DNA from: an uncultured Alphaproteobacteria bacterium
GTDB taxonomy: Bacteria; Pseudomonadota; Alphaproteobacteria; Micavibrionales; Micavibrionaceae
Length of the DNA stretch: 64,000 bases
Direction of reading: 5' to 3'
Assembly: GCA_937923625.1 (NCBI GenBank)
Contig: CALDTV010000009.1
Span: 1-64,000, forward strand
This document shows, one piece after another, positions 52,626-62,227 of the stretch. Position numbers and translations under genes: made by a program. Each line of letters starts with the position of its first letter. The stretch's first letter is position 1. The notes under the pieces are model-generated. The model had not been told where the DNA came from. It worked only from the letters and a program-made list of their open reading frames with translations, and made no database searches.

Positions 52626-55379
52626 ATGTCACAAGCCGCTTTAAAACACTCTTCCGCCCCTGCGGAAGCCCCTACCGTTGACGATCTTCTTGCGCAAGGG
52701 CATACGCCGATGATGGCGCAGTATCATATGTTGAAAGCGCAACATCCTGACTGCCTGCTGTTCTACCGCATGGGTGATTTTTATGAGCTATTTTATGATG
52801 ACGCCGTGACGGCCTCACGCGTTTTGGACATTACCCTCACCAAACGCGGTAAGACTGAGGGCACCGACATTCCCATGTGCGGCGTGCCGTTTCATTCCTA
52901 TGATCCGTACCTCGCCAAATTAATCCAAGCGGGACACAGGGTCGCGATTTGTGAGCAAACCGAAAACCCAGCCGAAGCAAAAGCCCGCGCAAAGCGGATG
53001 GGCAAACCTGCCTCTAAAGTCCTCGTCAATCGTGAGGTTGTGCGCGTTGTCACCCAAGGCACACTCACCGAAGATAATTTATTAGATGCGCGGGAGAATA
53101 ATTACCTCGCTGCGCTCTCCGAAATTGCGGGGCAATATGGGTTGGCATGGGTTGAAATGTCCACTGGCACTTTTTCCGTGCAGGCCATCAATGACAAAGA
53201 CCTCGCCAATGCTTTAGAGCGCATCACGCCACGCGAAATTTTAATTGCTGATAAAATGATACAAAGCGAAAACCTCTTTGATATTTTCGCCCCTTATCAA
53301 AACCTCATCACGCCATTATCGAATAGTTTGTTTGACAGCCAGAACGCGCAAAAACGGCTAGAGGCTATCTTTGGCGTCGGCACGCTTGATGGATTGGGCG
53401 CGTTTAGCCGTGCGGAAATCTCCGCCGCGGGAACGCTGATTGATTACGTGGAGCGCACGCAAAAAGGCAAAATCCCACATCTCATGCGCCCCACACAATT
53501 AAGCGCCAATGCAACGATGGAGATTGATGCCTCCACCCGCCGCAACCTGGAACTTAGCCGTACGTTATCAGGAGAGCGCAAAGGCTCCTTGCTTGAAACG
53601 ATTGATATGACCGTTACGGGGGCTGGTGCGCGGGCGTTACAATCGCGCCTTTCCGCACCACTAACGAATTTAAGCGACATACAACAGCGCCAAGACGAGG
53701 TAGAAATACTTGTCACAACGAAACCATTACGCGACAACCTCATTGAGACCCTCAAACAAATCCCTGACATGGAACGCGCCCTTGCGCGCTTATCAGTTGA
53801 TCGTGGAACGCCGCGTGATTTAGGGGCGATCCGTGACGGCCTCAAAACAGCCGAAATTATTCTTGCCATTCTAAACACTGCACCACAAGACGCGCTTAGC
53901 AATATCACTGACCATTTAAAACAAAGTGAAACGCTCAAAAAAATATCGGATACGCTTTTTAACGGTCTTAAAACCGATCTACCATTTTTGGATCGTGAGG
54001 GCGGATTTATCGCCGCAGGATTTCACGCACGACTTGATGAACTACGCGGCATGCGCGACAACAGCAAACGCCATATTGCCGCGTTGCAAGCCAAATATCG
54101 TGAGATGACGGGGATTGAAACGCTTAAAGTCACTTACAACAATGTCCTTGGTTATTTCATTGATGTGACGGCACGTCATGCCGATAAATTGATGGTAAAA
54201 ATTGGCGATGAGAAACAAGAAGACAACCCCTTTATTCACCGCCAAACTTTGGCAAATAATGTGCGCTTCACCACGCCAGAATTATCGGAGTTAGAGCGCG
54301 ACTTATCCTCTGCCGCCGATAAAGCCTTGGCGATTGAACAAGAAATATTTATTCAATTTGTGCGCCAAGTAAATGACGTTGCCGAAGAGATTGGGCGCAT
54401 TGCCGCCGCCCTTGCGGCGCTCGATGTTGCCGCCGCGCTTAGCACTCTTGCGGTCACTCAAAATTACACACGGCCTGTGATTGATAATTCATTGGCCTTT
54501 GACATTAAAGGTGGACGCCATCCCGTGGTCGAAGCCGCCTTGGCGAAACAATCACAAAGCTTCATCGTCAATGATTGTGATCTTGGTGAAACGCAACGTT
54601 TATGGCTTCTCACAGGGCCTAACATGGCGGGTAAGTCGACGTTTTTGCGGCAAAATGCGCTCATCACAATCCTTGCGCAAATTGGCTCTTTCGTGCCTGC
54701 CACCTCTGCACATATTGGCGTTGTTGATCGCCTATTCTCCCGCGTGGGCGCGGCGGATGATTTGGCGCGGGGGCAATCGACCTTTATGGTCGAAATGGTT
54801 GAAACGGCAACTATTCTCAACCAAGCAACAGATCGTTCGCTGGTGATTTTGGATGAAATTGGACGCGGCACCGCCACCTTTGATGGACTTTCCATCGCAT
54901 GGGCGTGTGTGGAACAATTGCATGAGGTCAATAAATCCCGCGCGCTTTTTGCCACGCATTACCATGAGCTGACGACCTTACAAGACCGCCTAACCTCCCT
55001 CACCTGTTATTCGCTTCAGGTCAAAGAATGGGAAGGCGATATTGTTTTCACGCACAATGTAGCAAAGGGCACCGCCGATAAATCATACGGTATCCATGTC
55101 GCAAAGCTTGCTGGTTTGCCGGATAATGTCATCCAGCGCGCACAGAATGTTTTGACCAATTTAACATCAGGTGAGCCTGCAAAGAATTTAAAAAATCTCA
55201 ATGCGGATTTACCTCTTTTCACCGCACAAATACACTCCCAAGAAACCGCGCAAGCAACAGTAGAAATATCGGCAACAGAAGAAAAACTTAAAAATCTCGA
55301 CCCCGATGCCCTCACCCCACGAGAAGCGCTTGAGGCACTTTACACCTTAAAAGAGACGCTTATAAATAAAGACAGTTAA
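52626..55379 (+). CDS. mutS: DNA mismatch repair protein MutS
   Basis: MutS recognises mismatches. The 917-residue protein has the mismatch-binding Phe-X-Glu loop in [13 protein letters not shown], the Walker [11 protein letters not shown], Walker [16 protein letters not shown] and the FATHYHELT motif, plus a C-terminal helix-turn-helix region. It has an N-terminal extension of about 25 residues. mutL is not in the window. The stop overlaps a convergent LysE-family gene by 4 bp. Confidence 0.97.
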   Translation: MSQAALKHSSAPAEAPTVDDLLAQGHTPMMAQYHMLKAQHPDCLLFYRMGDFYELFYDDAVTASRVLDITLTKRGKTEGTDIPMCGVPFHSYDPYLAKLIQAGHRVAICEQTENPAEAKARAKRMGKPASKVLVNREVVRVVTQGTLTEDNLLDARENNYLAALSEIAGQYGLAWVEMSTGTFSVQAINDKDLANALERITPREILIADKMIQSENLFDIFAPYQNLITPLSNSLFDSQNAQKRLEAIFGVGTLDGLGAFSRAEISAAGTLIDYVERTQKGKIPHLMRPTQLSANATMEIDASTRRNLELSRTLSGERKGSLLETIDMTVTGAGARALQSRLSAPLTNLSDIQQRQDEVEILVTTKPLRDNLIETLKQIPDMERALARLSVDRGTPRDLGAIRDGLKTAEIILAILNTAPQDALSNITDHLKQSETLKKISDTLFNGLKTDLPFLDREGGFIAAGFHARLDELRGMRDNSKRHIAALQAKYREMTGIETLKVTYNNVLGYFIDVTARHADKLMVKIGDEKQEDNPFIHRQTLANNVRFTTPELSELERDLSSAADKALAIEQEIFIQFVRQVNDVAEEIGRIAAALAALDVAAALSTLAVTQNYTRPVIDNSLAFDIKGGRHPVVEAALAKQSQSFIVNDCDLGETQRLWLLTGPNMAGKSTFLRQNALITILAQIGSFVPATSAHIGVVDRLFSRVGAADDLARGQSTFMVEMVETATILNQATDRSLVILDEIGRGTATFDGLSIAWACVEQLHEVNKSRALFATHYHELTTLQDRLTSLTCYSLQVKEWEGDIVFTHNVAKGTADKSYGIHVAKLAGLPDNVIQRAQNVLTNLTSGEPAKNLKNLNADLPLFTAQIHSQETAQATVEISATEEKLKNLDPDALTPREALEALYTLKETLINKDS

Positions 55380-56017
55380 AAAACTGACATCAACGCATCA
55401 GAGCTAATCGCTGTATAGCCAATATATAAACCAACCAAAATAATCACGATGGACGAAAAGAATTTTAGCTGACGCAAGAAGTTTTCTTTTACCCTCTTAC
55501 GGTACCACACCAGCGGTAAAGAATAGCCAATTGCCACAGCAAATTCGACAACGGTAATCACGATCGCCATAACCGTAAAGTCACTCAGATCAACATCATT
55601 CACATCCACCAAAGTTGGCACAATCCCCGCATAAAAAACAATCGTCAATGGGTTTGATAAGGTCAGCATAATAGAGGCTGATAAATTATCAAAAAAACTT
55701 TCAACCTTCATTTTTTCGATGTGATATTTATCCTCTAATTCTTGCAGGCCCTTAACACCCAACCAAATCAAATAAACGGCGGATAAAGATTTGATCAGGA
55801 TAGCAATAAAGATTAAATCAACTTCTACAAATTTATAACCAAAGAAAACCAGCCCTAAAAACAAAATACTGATAAGCACAAAGCCCAACGCGTACGCCAA
55901 AGACGCACTAATGCCTTGTGATAATGTCCGTGACATCACCATCATCATGCCCGCCCCTGGCTTAATCGCCAAAGCGCCTACTGCCGCCGCAAAAAGTAAT
56001 ATTGAATCCCATGTCAT
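55376..56017 (-). CDS. LysE-family exporter 1
   Basis: This 213-residue membrane protein belongs to the LysE/RhtB amino-acid efflux superfamily: [28 protein letters not shown] at the start, about six helices, and the mid motif [22 protein letters not shown]. The substrate is unknown. It is the third of three tandem paralogues in one direction (55376-57336) that share this body and a common C-terminal end (GLYIGYTA). Local duplication explains the trio. Confidence 0.9.
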   Translation of the reverse strand: MTWDSILLFAAAVGALAIKPGAGMMMVMSRTLSQGISASLAYALGFVLISILFLGLVFFGYKFVEVDLIFIAILIKSLSAVYLIWLGVKGLQELEDKYHIEKMKVESFFDNLSASIMLTLSNPLTIVFYAGIVPTLVDVNDVDLSDFTVMAIVITVVEFAVAIGYSLPLVWYRKRVKENFLRQLKFFSSIVIILVGLYIGYTAISSDALMSVF

Positions 56018-56040
56018 GGTTTTTTCCCTAATTAAAGTCT

Positions 56041-56682
56041 TTATTGCACAGATAAAACGTCCACCGCGCCAAGGGCAGTATAACCGATATACAAACCAAT
56101 CAAAATAAGCACGACAGAAGAAAAAACACGCAATGCTTTAAGAAAACTAATTGGTATCTTCTTTCTAAACAATGCCAACACCCCGCAATATAAAAGCACA
56201 ACGCCGCCCTCAATCCCTAAGACAATGCCAATAATAATCAGCATGTCATTAAAATTCATGGCATTAATATCAATGACCGTTGGCAAAATTCCTGCGTAAA
56301 AGACAATCACCAGTGGGTTGGCCGCCGTTAATATCATCGCCGCTGTAACATGGTCAAAAAAGCTTTGTCCCTTAGCATCAAACTTATTGTATTCTAGTTC
56401 AACATTTTGCAATCCCTGTATGCCCATCCAAATCAAATACACTGCCGCCGCAGATTTAATTAAAATAGAGATAAAAACTAAATCAAGACTGGCAAATTGA
56501 AAGCCGACAAGAACGACGACCAAATAAGCCAGCGTCACCACCAAAAACCCGACCATGAAGCCGTAACAAGCTATCATCCCTTGGGCGATTGTTCGTGACA
56601 TCACCATCATCATCCCCGGCCCTGGTTTTATAGCCAACGCTAAAACTGCTAATGCTAATGTAATAATTGCTTCGTTAGTCAT
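56041..56682 (-). CDS. LysE-family exporter 2
   Basis: The second of three tandem LysE/RhtB-type transporters, 213 residues. It has [28 protein letters not shown], the MILTAANPLVIVFYAGILPTV motif and the shared end [10 protein letters not shown]. It is closer to copy 1 than to copy 3. It lies 24 bp upstream of copy 1 and 10 bp downstream of copy 3, so they form one operon. Confidence 0.9.
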   Translation of the reverse strand: MTNEAIITLALAVLALAIKPGPGMMMVMSRTIAQGMIACYGFMVGFLVVTLAYLVVVLVGFQFASLDLVFISILIKSAAAVYLIWMGIQGLQNVELEYNKFDAKGQSFFDHVTAAMILTAANPLVIVFYAGILPTVIDINAMNFNDMLIIIGIVLGIEGGVVLLYCGVLALFRKKIPISFLKALRVFSSVVLILIGLYIGYTALGAVDVLSVQ

Positions 56683-56691
56683 AGTAAGTTT

Positions 56692-57336
56692 CTATCCCTC
56701 AATTCTTAAAACATCAATTGCACCAATTGCGCTATAACCAATATAAAGCCCTATGGATATCATGATAATAGACGACGTGACCCGCATATACCGCCCAAAA
56801 GTTTTAGGTAGTTTTTGACGAAATAAAATAATCGGGGCGCAATAAACAATCGAGCCGATAGAATCTAATAACAAAATCAAAACACTTAGGAAAATCATAA
56901 ATGGTATCGTTAAAGTTTCAGGCGGCACAAAAACGGGAATAATCGTGGCATAAAACACAATCACCATCGGGTTGGATAAGGTTAAAATAAAAGTAGCGGT
57001 AACCCTTTCAACAAAACTTTGTGGGTCATTTTCTCCCAGTGGCGTGCCAACATCCTCGCCTTTGAATCCTTTAATGCCCATATAAATTAAAATTGCCGCA
57101 CCCATGGATTTTGCCAATATGCCAAAAAACACTATATCAATATTTAATGTCTCCAGCCCGACGAAAACAATCGCCAGATAAATTGGTAATGATAAATAAA
57201 ACCCCAGCATATGCGCCAAAAGCCCTTTGACCCCACTAGCCATTGAATAGGACATCGCTGCCGTAATATTAGGCCCAATTTTGAAGGAGAAAATAAGAAC
57301 CGCGATGCAAAACGCGAATAAGGATTCTGATGACAT
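56692..57336 (-). CDS. LysE-family exporter 3
   Basis: I start this third copy at the ATG at 57336 (MSSESLFAF), which gives 214 residues like its paralogues. The frame is open further upstream but would overlap gcvT. It has the LysE hallmarks in weaker form (KIGPNITAAMSYSMASG for [13 protein letters not shown], then FILTLSNPMVIVFYATIIPVF) and the shared GLYIGYSAIG end. It is the most divergent copy. It is divergent from gcvT with a 72-bp gap holding both promoters. Confidence 0.85.
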   Translation of the reverse strand: MSSESLFAFCIAVLIFSFKIGPNITAAMSYSMASGVKGLLAHMLGFYLSLPIYLAIVFVGLETLNIDIVFFGILAKSMGAAILIYMGIKGFKGEDVGTPLGENDPQSFVERVTATFILTLSNPMVIVFYATIIPVFVPPETLTIPFMIFLSVLILLLDSIGSIVYCAPIILFRQKLPKTFGRYMRVTSSIIMISIGLYIGYSAIGAIDVLRIEG

Positions 57337-57408
57337 AAGGGATATTCCGCTTGTTTTTAAATAGTCTACTTGATAAAAAAAGATCATCCAAACTATAAGG
57401 TGAATTTG

Positions 57409-58509
57409 ATGAAAAAGACTCCACTCCACGCTGCCCATGTTGCAATGAAGGCTCAAATGGCTGAATTTGCGGGCTATGACATGCCCATTCAATATCCCGA
57501 TGGCGTCATGACAGAGCATAATTGGACACGCGAGAATGCGGGGATTTTTGATGTCTCCCATATGGGTCAAATCACGTTCAGCGGCGAAGGCGTCGCCGAA
57601 TTTCTTGAAAAAGTAACCCCTTCAACCTTTTCAACCTTGGGCGAAAACGTCGCAAAATATAGTGTTTTGACAAACGAAGAAGGCGGCATGGTTGATGATT
57701 TAATCATTACCCGCACGGGAGAAAATAAATTCTTCGCTGTCGTCAATGGCGCCTGTAAAGACAAAGATATTGCGTGGCTTCAACAACATTTGCCACCAAC
57801 TGTCATGATGATCCATCACGAAAACCGCGCGTTAATCGCACTGCAAGGCCCAAAATCCGAGAGCGCCCTGCGCGACGCCCTTGGTATTGAAACAGCGGAT
57901 CTCAATTACATGCGCTTTATGGTGCATAAAGACTTCTTCATCTCTCGCCTTGGTTATACAGGCGAAGATGGGTTTGAAATCTCCCTGCCTGCGGATCGCG
58001 CCGAAGCGGTTTGGAATAAGCTCCTCGCCCATAAAGACGTCAAAGCCATTGGTTTGGCCGCGCGTGACTCGCTTCGCCTTGAAATGGGCTACCCGCTTTA
58101 TGGTCATGATATTGACGCCACCACCTCCCCCGTGGAGGCAGACAGCACATGGATCATGGGTAAGCGGCAGAATACAACATTTATCGGCAATGAACGCGTG
58201 ATGAAGGAGCTTGAAAAGGGTGCTTCCCGCAAGCGTGTTGGCATCAAAATAACGGGTCGCGGCGTCGCCCGCGAAGGCGCAGAGGTATTCGATGCCGCAG
58301 GGACAAACCAAATCGGCGTCCTCACCAGTGGCGGGTTCTCCCCCACGCTAAAAGCCGCCATTGGCCAAGCCTATATTGAAACAGAACACGCGCTGAACGG
58401 CGTAAAAATCAACATTCGCGTTCGCGACCGTGACATCGAAGCCGAAATTTCTGATATGCCTTTTGTAAAGGCTAAAACCAAAAAAGCGGCGAAGAAAAAA
58501 GCCGCATAA
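57409..58509 (+). CDS. gcvT: Aminomethyltransferase (glycine cleavage T protein)
   Basis: GcvT transfers the methylene group from the aminomethyl-lipoyl H protein to tetrahydrofolate. I start at 57409, where AAGGTG lies 6 bp upstream, giving 366 residues. Family features include HWTRENAGIFDVSHMGQ (as HNWTRENAG), RLGYTGEDGFEI and GLAARDSLRLEMGYPLYGHD. The C-terminus is unusual: a Lys/Ala-rich tail (KAKTKKAAKKKAA) not found in the standard family. It opens the gcvT-gcvH-gcvPA-gcvPB cluster. Confidence 0.97.
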   Translation: MKKTPLHAAHVAMKAQMAEFAGYDMPIQYPDGVMTEHNWTRENAGIFDVSHMGQITFSGEGVAEFLEKVTPSTFSTLGENVAKYSVLTNEEGGMVDDLIITRTGENKFFAVVNGACKDKDIAWLQQHLPPTVMMIHHENRALIALQGPKSESALRDALGIETADLNYMRFMVHKDFFISRLGYTGEDGFEISLPADRAEAVWNKLLAHKDVKAIGLAARDSLRLEMGYPLYGHDIDATTSPVEADSTWIMGKRQNTTFIGNERVMKELEKGASRKRVGIKITGRGVAREGAEVFDAAGTNQIGVLTSGGFSPTLKAAIGQAYIETEHALNGVKINIRVRDRDIEAEISDMPFVKAKTKKAAKKKAA

Positions 58510-58518
58510 AAAAATTTA

Positions 58519-58544
58519 GCGCCAAGACGCCAAGTGCGCCAAGT
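58519..58544 (-). repeat. GCCAAG-type repeat element
   Basis: The minus strand reads CTTGGCGCACTTGGCGTCTTGGCGC, three tandem CTTGGCG units. Related CTTGG elements lie at 58657-58688 and 58694-58727 in the plus orientation. Confidence 0.65.
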
Positions 58545-58555
58545 AAAAAAGAGGT

Positions 58556-58637
58556 CGTCATTGCGAGGAGCATAGCGACGCGGCAATCCAGCGTTAAAAC
58601 AACCTCTCTAGATTGCTTCGCTTGCGCTCGCAATGAC
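58556..58637. repeat. REP-like palindrome 3
   Basis: This copy runs from CGTCATTGCGAGGAG to GCTCGCAATGAC, with GGCAATCCAG and CTAGATTGC in the arms. It lies between gcvT and gcvH. Confidence 0.88.
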
Positions 58638-58656
58638 AATAATAACTGTTAAAAAC

Positions 58657-58727
58657 CCTTGGCGTCATAGCATCTTGACGTTAAAAACAAAAAACTTGGG
58701 GCCTTGGTGTCTTAATGGTTAAAAAAA
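58657..58727 (+). repeat. Two CTTGG-type repeat elements
   Basis: CCTTGGCGTCATAGCATCTTG (from 58657) and ACTTGGGGCCTTGGTGTCTT (from 58694) both end in a TTAAAAA-like tract. They belong to the same family as the inverted element at 58519-58544. Confidence 0.55.
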
Positions 58728-58749
58728 GCTGCTCAAAAATTTAAAAAAT

Positions 58750-58777
58750 TTGTGTTCATTCGTGTCCATTCGTGGTT
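58750..58777 (+). repeat. Short dispersed repeat (CGTG type) upstream of gcvH
   Basis: TGTGTTCATTCGTGTCCATT followed by CGTGGTT lies 34 bp before the gcvH ATG in gene orientation, matching the elements before fumC and coaBC. Confidence 0.55.
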
Positions 58778-58811
58778 AAAAAAAGAAGAATAAAAATGAA
58801 GGATAAACAAA

Positions 58812-59186
58812 ATGAGCAACGTAAAATATACAAATGACCATGAATGGCTAAAAATTGATGGCGACACCGCATGGGTCGGCATCACAACTTACGCCCGCCA
58901 CGCGCTTGGGGATTTGGTATTCTTGGAACTCCCAGAAATCGGCCGTAAAGTAACCAAAGGCGACGACTTTGCCGTGGTTGAATCCGTCAAAGCCGCCAGT
59001 GAAATTTACACGCCTGTCTCTGGTGAAATCGTCGAAGTGAACGAAGCCTTAGCCGACAACCTCGATGACCTCAAAGAAGATATCGACACAGGTTGGATCG
59101 TCAAAGTCAAAATGGACAACGAAGCCGAAGCCGCCGACCTCATGGACAAAGCCGCCTATGATACTTTCGTTGAAGGTCTGGATTAA
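58812..59186 (+). CDS. gcvH: Glycine cleavage system H protein
   Basis: GcvH carries the lipoyl arm that shuttles the aminomethyl group between P, T and L proteins. The 124-residue protein has the lipoyl-lysine motif VVESVKAASEIY with K60, and the usual start YTNDHEWLKIDGD. It is the second gene of the gcv cluster, flanked on both sides by REP-like palindromes. Confidence 0.97.
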   Translation: MSNVKYTNDHEWLKIDGDTAWVGITTYARHALGDLVFLELPEIGRKVTKGDDFAVVESVKAASEIYTPVSGEIVEVNEALADNLDDLKEDIDTGWIVKVKMDNEAEAADLMDKAAYDTFVEGLD

Positions 59187-59195
59187 AGCCGTGCT

Positions 59196-59277
59196 GTCAT
59201 TGCGAGCGGAGCGAAGCAATCCAGAGTATGTTTAACAACAGCTCGATTGCCGCGTCGCTCACGCTCCTCGCAATGAC
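59196..59277. repeat. REP-like palindrome 4
   Basis: This copy runs from GTCATTGCGAGCGGAGCG to GCTCCTCGCAATGAC and lies between gcvH and gcvPA, the second REP element inside the gcv cluster. Confidence 0.88.
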
Positions 59278-59378
59278 AAAACTTTGGGATAAACAGCCCA
59301 CATATCATTGACGCCCCGCGGAAAACCTCATAAAACAACAGCATTCCGATTATTTAAAAATAAAAGAAAGTGCTGTTT

Positions 59379-60680
59379 ATGCGTTATCTCCCCCAAACCC
59401 AAAAATCTCGTGATGAGATGCTGGAGACGATTGGCGTCTCTTCCGTTGACGATCTGTTTGTTCAGGTGCCCAAAAAAGCCTTTATTGACGGCAAAGCCAA
59501 CGTCCCTGACCATATGGGGGAGCTTGAGGTGGAGCGTCATATGCTGGCCGCCTCTAACCAAAACATAAACGCCCAATCAAACCGCTTTTTCTTGGGCGCA
59601 GGGGTGTATTACCACCACGTCCCATCCAGTGTTGATTACATCATCCAACGCTCCGAATTTTTGACCGCGTACACACCGTACCAACCAGAAATCGCACAAG
59701 GCACGCTGCAATATCTCTTCGAATTCCAAACATTCATCGCCCAAATCACGGGTCAAGAAGTCGCAAACGCATCGCTTTATGATGGCGCAACCTCTATGGC
59801 AGAAGCCGGTCTTATGGCCATGCGCGTGACACGGAAAAACAAAGTCTGCTACGGCAATGACATCCACCCCCAATACGCGGAAGTCATGGAAACATACCTC
59901 TGCAACAACGAAGGTTGCAACAGCTATAGCGTTAACGAGGAGCCAAGCGGCATCGAAGAAGACACCGCCTGCGTCTTCATCCAATCCCCCGACTTTTACG
60001 GCAAACCACATAATATTGATGCATGGCGCAAGGCGTGTGACGAAAAAGGCGCATTGCTGGTTGTGGTTGTGAATGAAATCGTCTCCCTCGGCATGCTCCC
60101 TCCTCCTGTGGAAGCGGACATTGTCTGCGGCGAAGCGCAATCCATCGGCGTTCCCATGTCTTTCGGCGGGCCGCATCTTGGCTTTTTTGCCTGCCGCGAA
60201 AAATTCATCCGTCAAATGCCAGGACGCCTGTGTGGTGAAACCGTTGATGCCGATGGCAAGCGGGGCTTCGTGCTGACGCTCTCCACCCGTGAACAACATA
60301 TTCGTCGCGATAAAGCGACCTCGAACATTTGTACCAATCAGGGTCTCTGCGCGCTTGCTTTTACTGTTCACATGGCGTTGCTCGGTGAAGATGGCTTCAA
60401 ACAGCTCGCCGTCATTAACCACGAAAAAGCCTGTAAATTGGCTGATCAATTGACCGCGATTGATGGCGTTACATTGAAACATGAAAACTTCTTCAATGAA
60501 CTGGCGGTGCAAATTCCGACAAGCAAAAACGCTGGCGATATCGTGCAACAACTCGCCGATGATTACGGCATCATCGCGGGCTATCCCGCCGATGATAACA
60601 CCATCCTTATCACCGCCACCGAAATCACCACCGACGGCGGCATGGCCGCCCTCAGTAACGCTCTTCAGGAGGTTCTATAA
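59379..60680 (+). CDS. gcvPA: Glycine dehydrogenase (decarboxylating) subunit 1
   Basis: This is the N-terminal half of the split P protein that decarboxylates glycine. I start at the ATG at 59379 (MRYLPQTQ), giving 433 residues; a GTG at 59370 is in frame. Family features are FLGAGVYYHHVPSSVD, TAYTPYQPEIAQGTLQ, and SFGGPHLGFFACRE with GRLCGETVDADG. The next gene starts at the last base of its stop codon (TAATG), so the two subunits are translationally coupled. Confidence 0.97.
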   Translation: MRYLPQTQKSRDEMLETIGVSSVDDLFVQVPKKAFIDGKANVPDHMGELEVERHMLAASNQNINAQSNRFFLGAGVYYHHVPSSVDYIIQRSEFLTAYTPYQPEIAQGTLQYLFEFQTFIAQITGQEVANASLYDGATSMAEAGLMAMRVTRKNKVCYGNDIHPQYAEVMETYLCNNEGCNSYSVNEEPSGIEEDTACVFIQSPDFYGKPHNIDAWRKACDEKGALLVVVVNEIVSLGMLPPPVEADIVCGEAQSIGVPMSFGGPHLGFFACREKFIRQMPGRLCGETVDADGKRGFVLTLSTREQHIRRDKATSNICTNQGLCALAFTVHMALLGEDGFKQLAVINHEKACKLADQLTAIDGVTLKHENFFNELAVQIPTSKNAGDIVQQLADDYGIIAGYPADDNTILITATEITTDGGMAALSNALQEVL

Positions 60681-62224
60681 TGTCTAACGTTGCGCAACTT
60701 ACACCAGAAAATGCCAAAGAAAACACTAACGATATGATCGAAATCAACGACTCTTCCCGTGGCCTTAATTATGATGAGAACTTATTGTTCGAAAAGGAAT
60801 TCACGGACACACCGGGTGTAGATTTACCAAAGCCCGAAGGCATCAAATCCCGTACGGGCCAACCAACGCGTGAAAAGATCGGTATTCACCAAGTATCCGA
60901 GCCACAAGTCGTACGTCATTTTGTGCGTTTATCGACCAAAAACTATTCCATCGATAGCGGCTTTTTCCCGCTGGGTTCTTGCACCATGAAGCATAACCCG
61001 CGTTTGAATGAAAAGCTTGCCCGCTTACCGGGTTTTGCCCACATCCATCCCATGCAACCCGAAAGCACCGTTCAGGGCGCATTTGAAGTTATGCATGACT
61101 TACAAAACTGGTTGGGTGAATTGACGGGTTTACCGGGGGTATGTTTGACTCCTGCCGCTGGCGCGCATGGTGAATTGGCGGGGGTCATGACCATCCGTCG
61201 CGCTTTGCTGGATCAAGGGAAGACTGAGAAAACAATCATGCTTGTGCCTGACTCCGCGCACGGCACCAACCCTGCAACGGCGGCCATGTGTGGTTTTAAA
61301 ATCCGCACCATCCCGACAAAAGAAACGGGACGCGTCACGGTTGAGGCCTTCAAAGAAGCCCTCGGTGATGGCAAGGACATTGCGGGTATGATGGTCACAA
61401 ACCCCAATACGTGCGGTTTGTTTGAAACTGACATCGCAGAAATTGTTGATCTTCTTCATGATGCGGGGGGATATTTTTATTGTGATGGCGCGAACTTCAA
61501 CGCGCTCGTTGGTAAAATTCGCCCCGGTGATTTTGGCGTGGATGTGATGCATTTAAACTTGCACAAGACATTCTCTACTCCGCATGGCGGCGGCGGCCCT
61601 GGTTCTGGGCCCATTTGTGTGGCGGAAGGGTTAAAGCCCTATATCCCCTCCCCCCTTGTGATCAAGGAAGGCGACACGTACCGCCTTGAGCGTGATGGCG
61701 AACGCCCAACGACCTGTGGCCGTTTGAAAGGGTTTCAGGGGCAATTTGGTATGCATGTCCGCGCCCTGTCATACATGATGTCCCACGGCGCAGATGGTCT
61801 GAAACGTGTGTCCGAAGATGCCGTATTAAACGCCAATTACATCAACGCCGTGTTGAAAGACGACTACCACGCCCCCTTCGAAGGGCCCGTGATGCACGAA
61901 GCATTATTTACGGAGAAATACCAAAAACAAAGCGGCGTCACCACGCTCGATATTGCCAAAGGCTTGATCGAATATGGGATGCACCCGATGACGGTATATT
62001 TCCCGCTGGTGGTCAATGGCGCGATGTTGATTGAACCCACAGAAACCGAAAGCAAAGCAGAGCTAGACCGTTTTTGTCTTGTGATGAAAAAGCTAGCGCA
62101 GGATGCAAAAATAAAGGGCGCGGATTACTTCCACACCCTCCCCCAATCCGCCCCCGCCACAAGATTGGACGAATTGAAAGCGGCAAGAGAGCCGAAGTTG
62201 CGGTATAAGCCTGAAGCGGCGTAG
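60680..62224 (+). CDS. gcvPB: Glycine dehydrogenase (decarboxylating) subunit 2
   Basis: This C-terminal half of the split P protein carries PLP. The 514-residue product has the PLP-lysine motif DVMHLNLHKTFSTPHGGGGPGSGP and FPLGSCTMKHNPR near residue 100. A weak, divergent 30-residue N-terminal extension precedes the family start. Its ATG overlaps the gcvPA stop. With gcvT, gcvH and gcvPA the glycine cleavage system is complete except for the shared L protein. Confidence 0.97.
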   Translation: MSNVAQLTPENAKENTNDMIEINDSSRGLNYDENLLFEKEFTDTPGVDLPKPEGIKSRTGQPTREKIGIHQVSEPQVVRHFVRLSTKNYSIDSGFFPLGSCTMKHNPRLNEKLARLPGFAHIHPMQPESTVQGAFEVMHDLQNWLGELTGLPGVCLTPAAGAHGELAGVMTIRRALLDQGKTEKTIMLVPDSAHGTNPATAAMCGFKIRTIPTKETGRVTVEAFKEALGDGKDIAGMMVTNPNTCGLFETDIAEIVDLLHDAGGYFYCDGANFNALVGKIRPGDFGVDVMHLNLHKTFSTPHGGGGPGSGPICVAEGLKPYIPSPLVIKEGDTYRLERDGERPTTCGRLKGFQGQFGMHVRALSYMMSHGADGLKRVSEDAVLNANYINAVLKDDYHAPFEGPVMHEALFTEKYQKQSGVTTLDIAKGLIEYGMHPMTVYFPLVVNGAMLIEPTETESKAELDRFCLVMKKLAQDAKIKGADYFHTLPQSAPATRLDELKAAREPKLRYKPEAA

Positions 62225-62227
62225 AAT

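Larger units (their letters stand above)
58510..58811. other. Repeat-rich gap between gcvT and gcvH
   Basis: No gene fits in these 302 bases. They hold, in order, a minus-oriented GCGCCAAGACGCCAAG repeat (58519-58544), a full REP-like palindrome (58556-58637), two CTTGG-type elements (58657-58688 and 58694-58727), and a TCCATTCGTGG-type repeat (58750-58777) just before gcvH. The operon mRNA would carry a strong hairpin here. Confidence 0.75.

Noticed and set aside
57337-57408. Glycine riboswitch upstream of gcvT
   Set aside because: The gap to the divergent gene is only 72 bp, too short for a tandem or single glycine aptamer plus expression platform.
57337-57570. Extended start of the third LysE gene reaching into gcvT
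   Set aside because: The extra residues lack family similarity and overlap the gcvT start; the ATG at 57336 gives the paralogue length.
59577-60551. Long antisense ORF (324 codons) opposite gcvPA
   Set aside because: It lies wholly inside gcvPA on the other strand, has no promoter, ribosome binding site or recognisable domain, and the product is rich in Cys, Phe and His as expected from an antisense frame.
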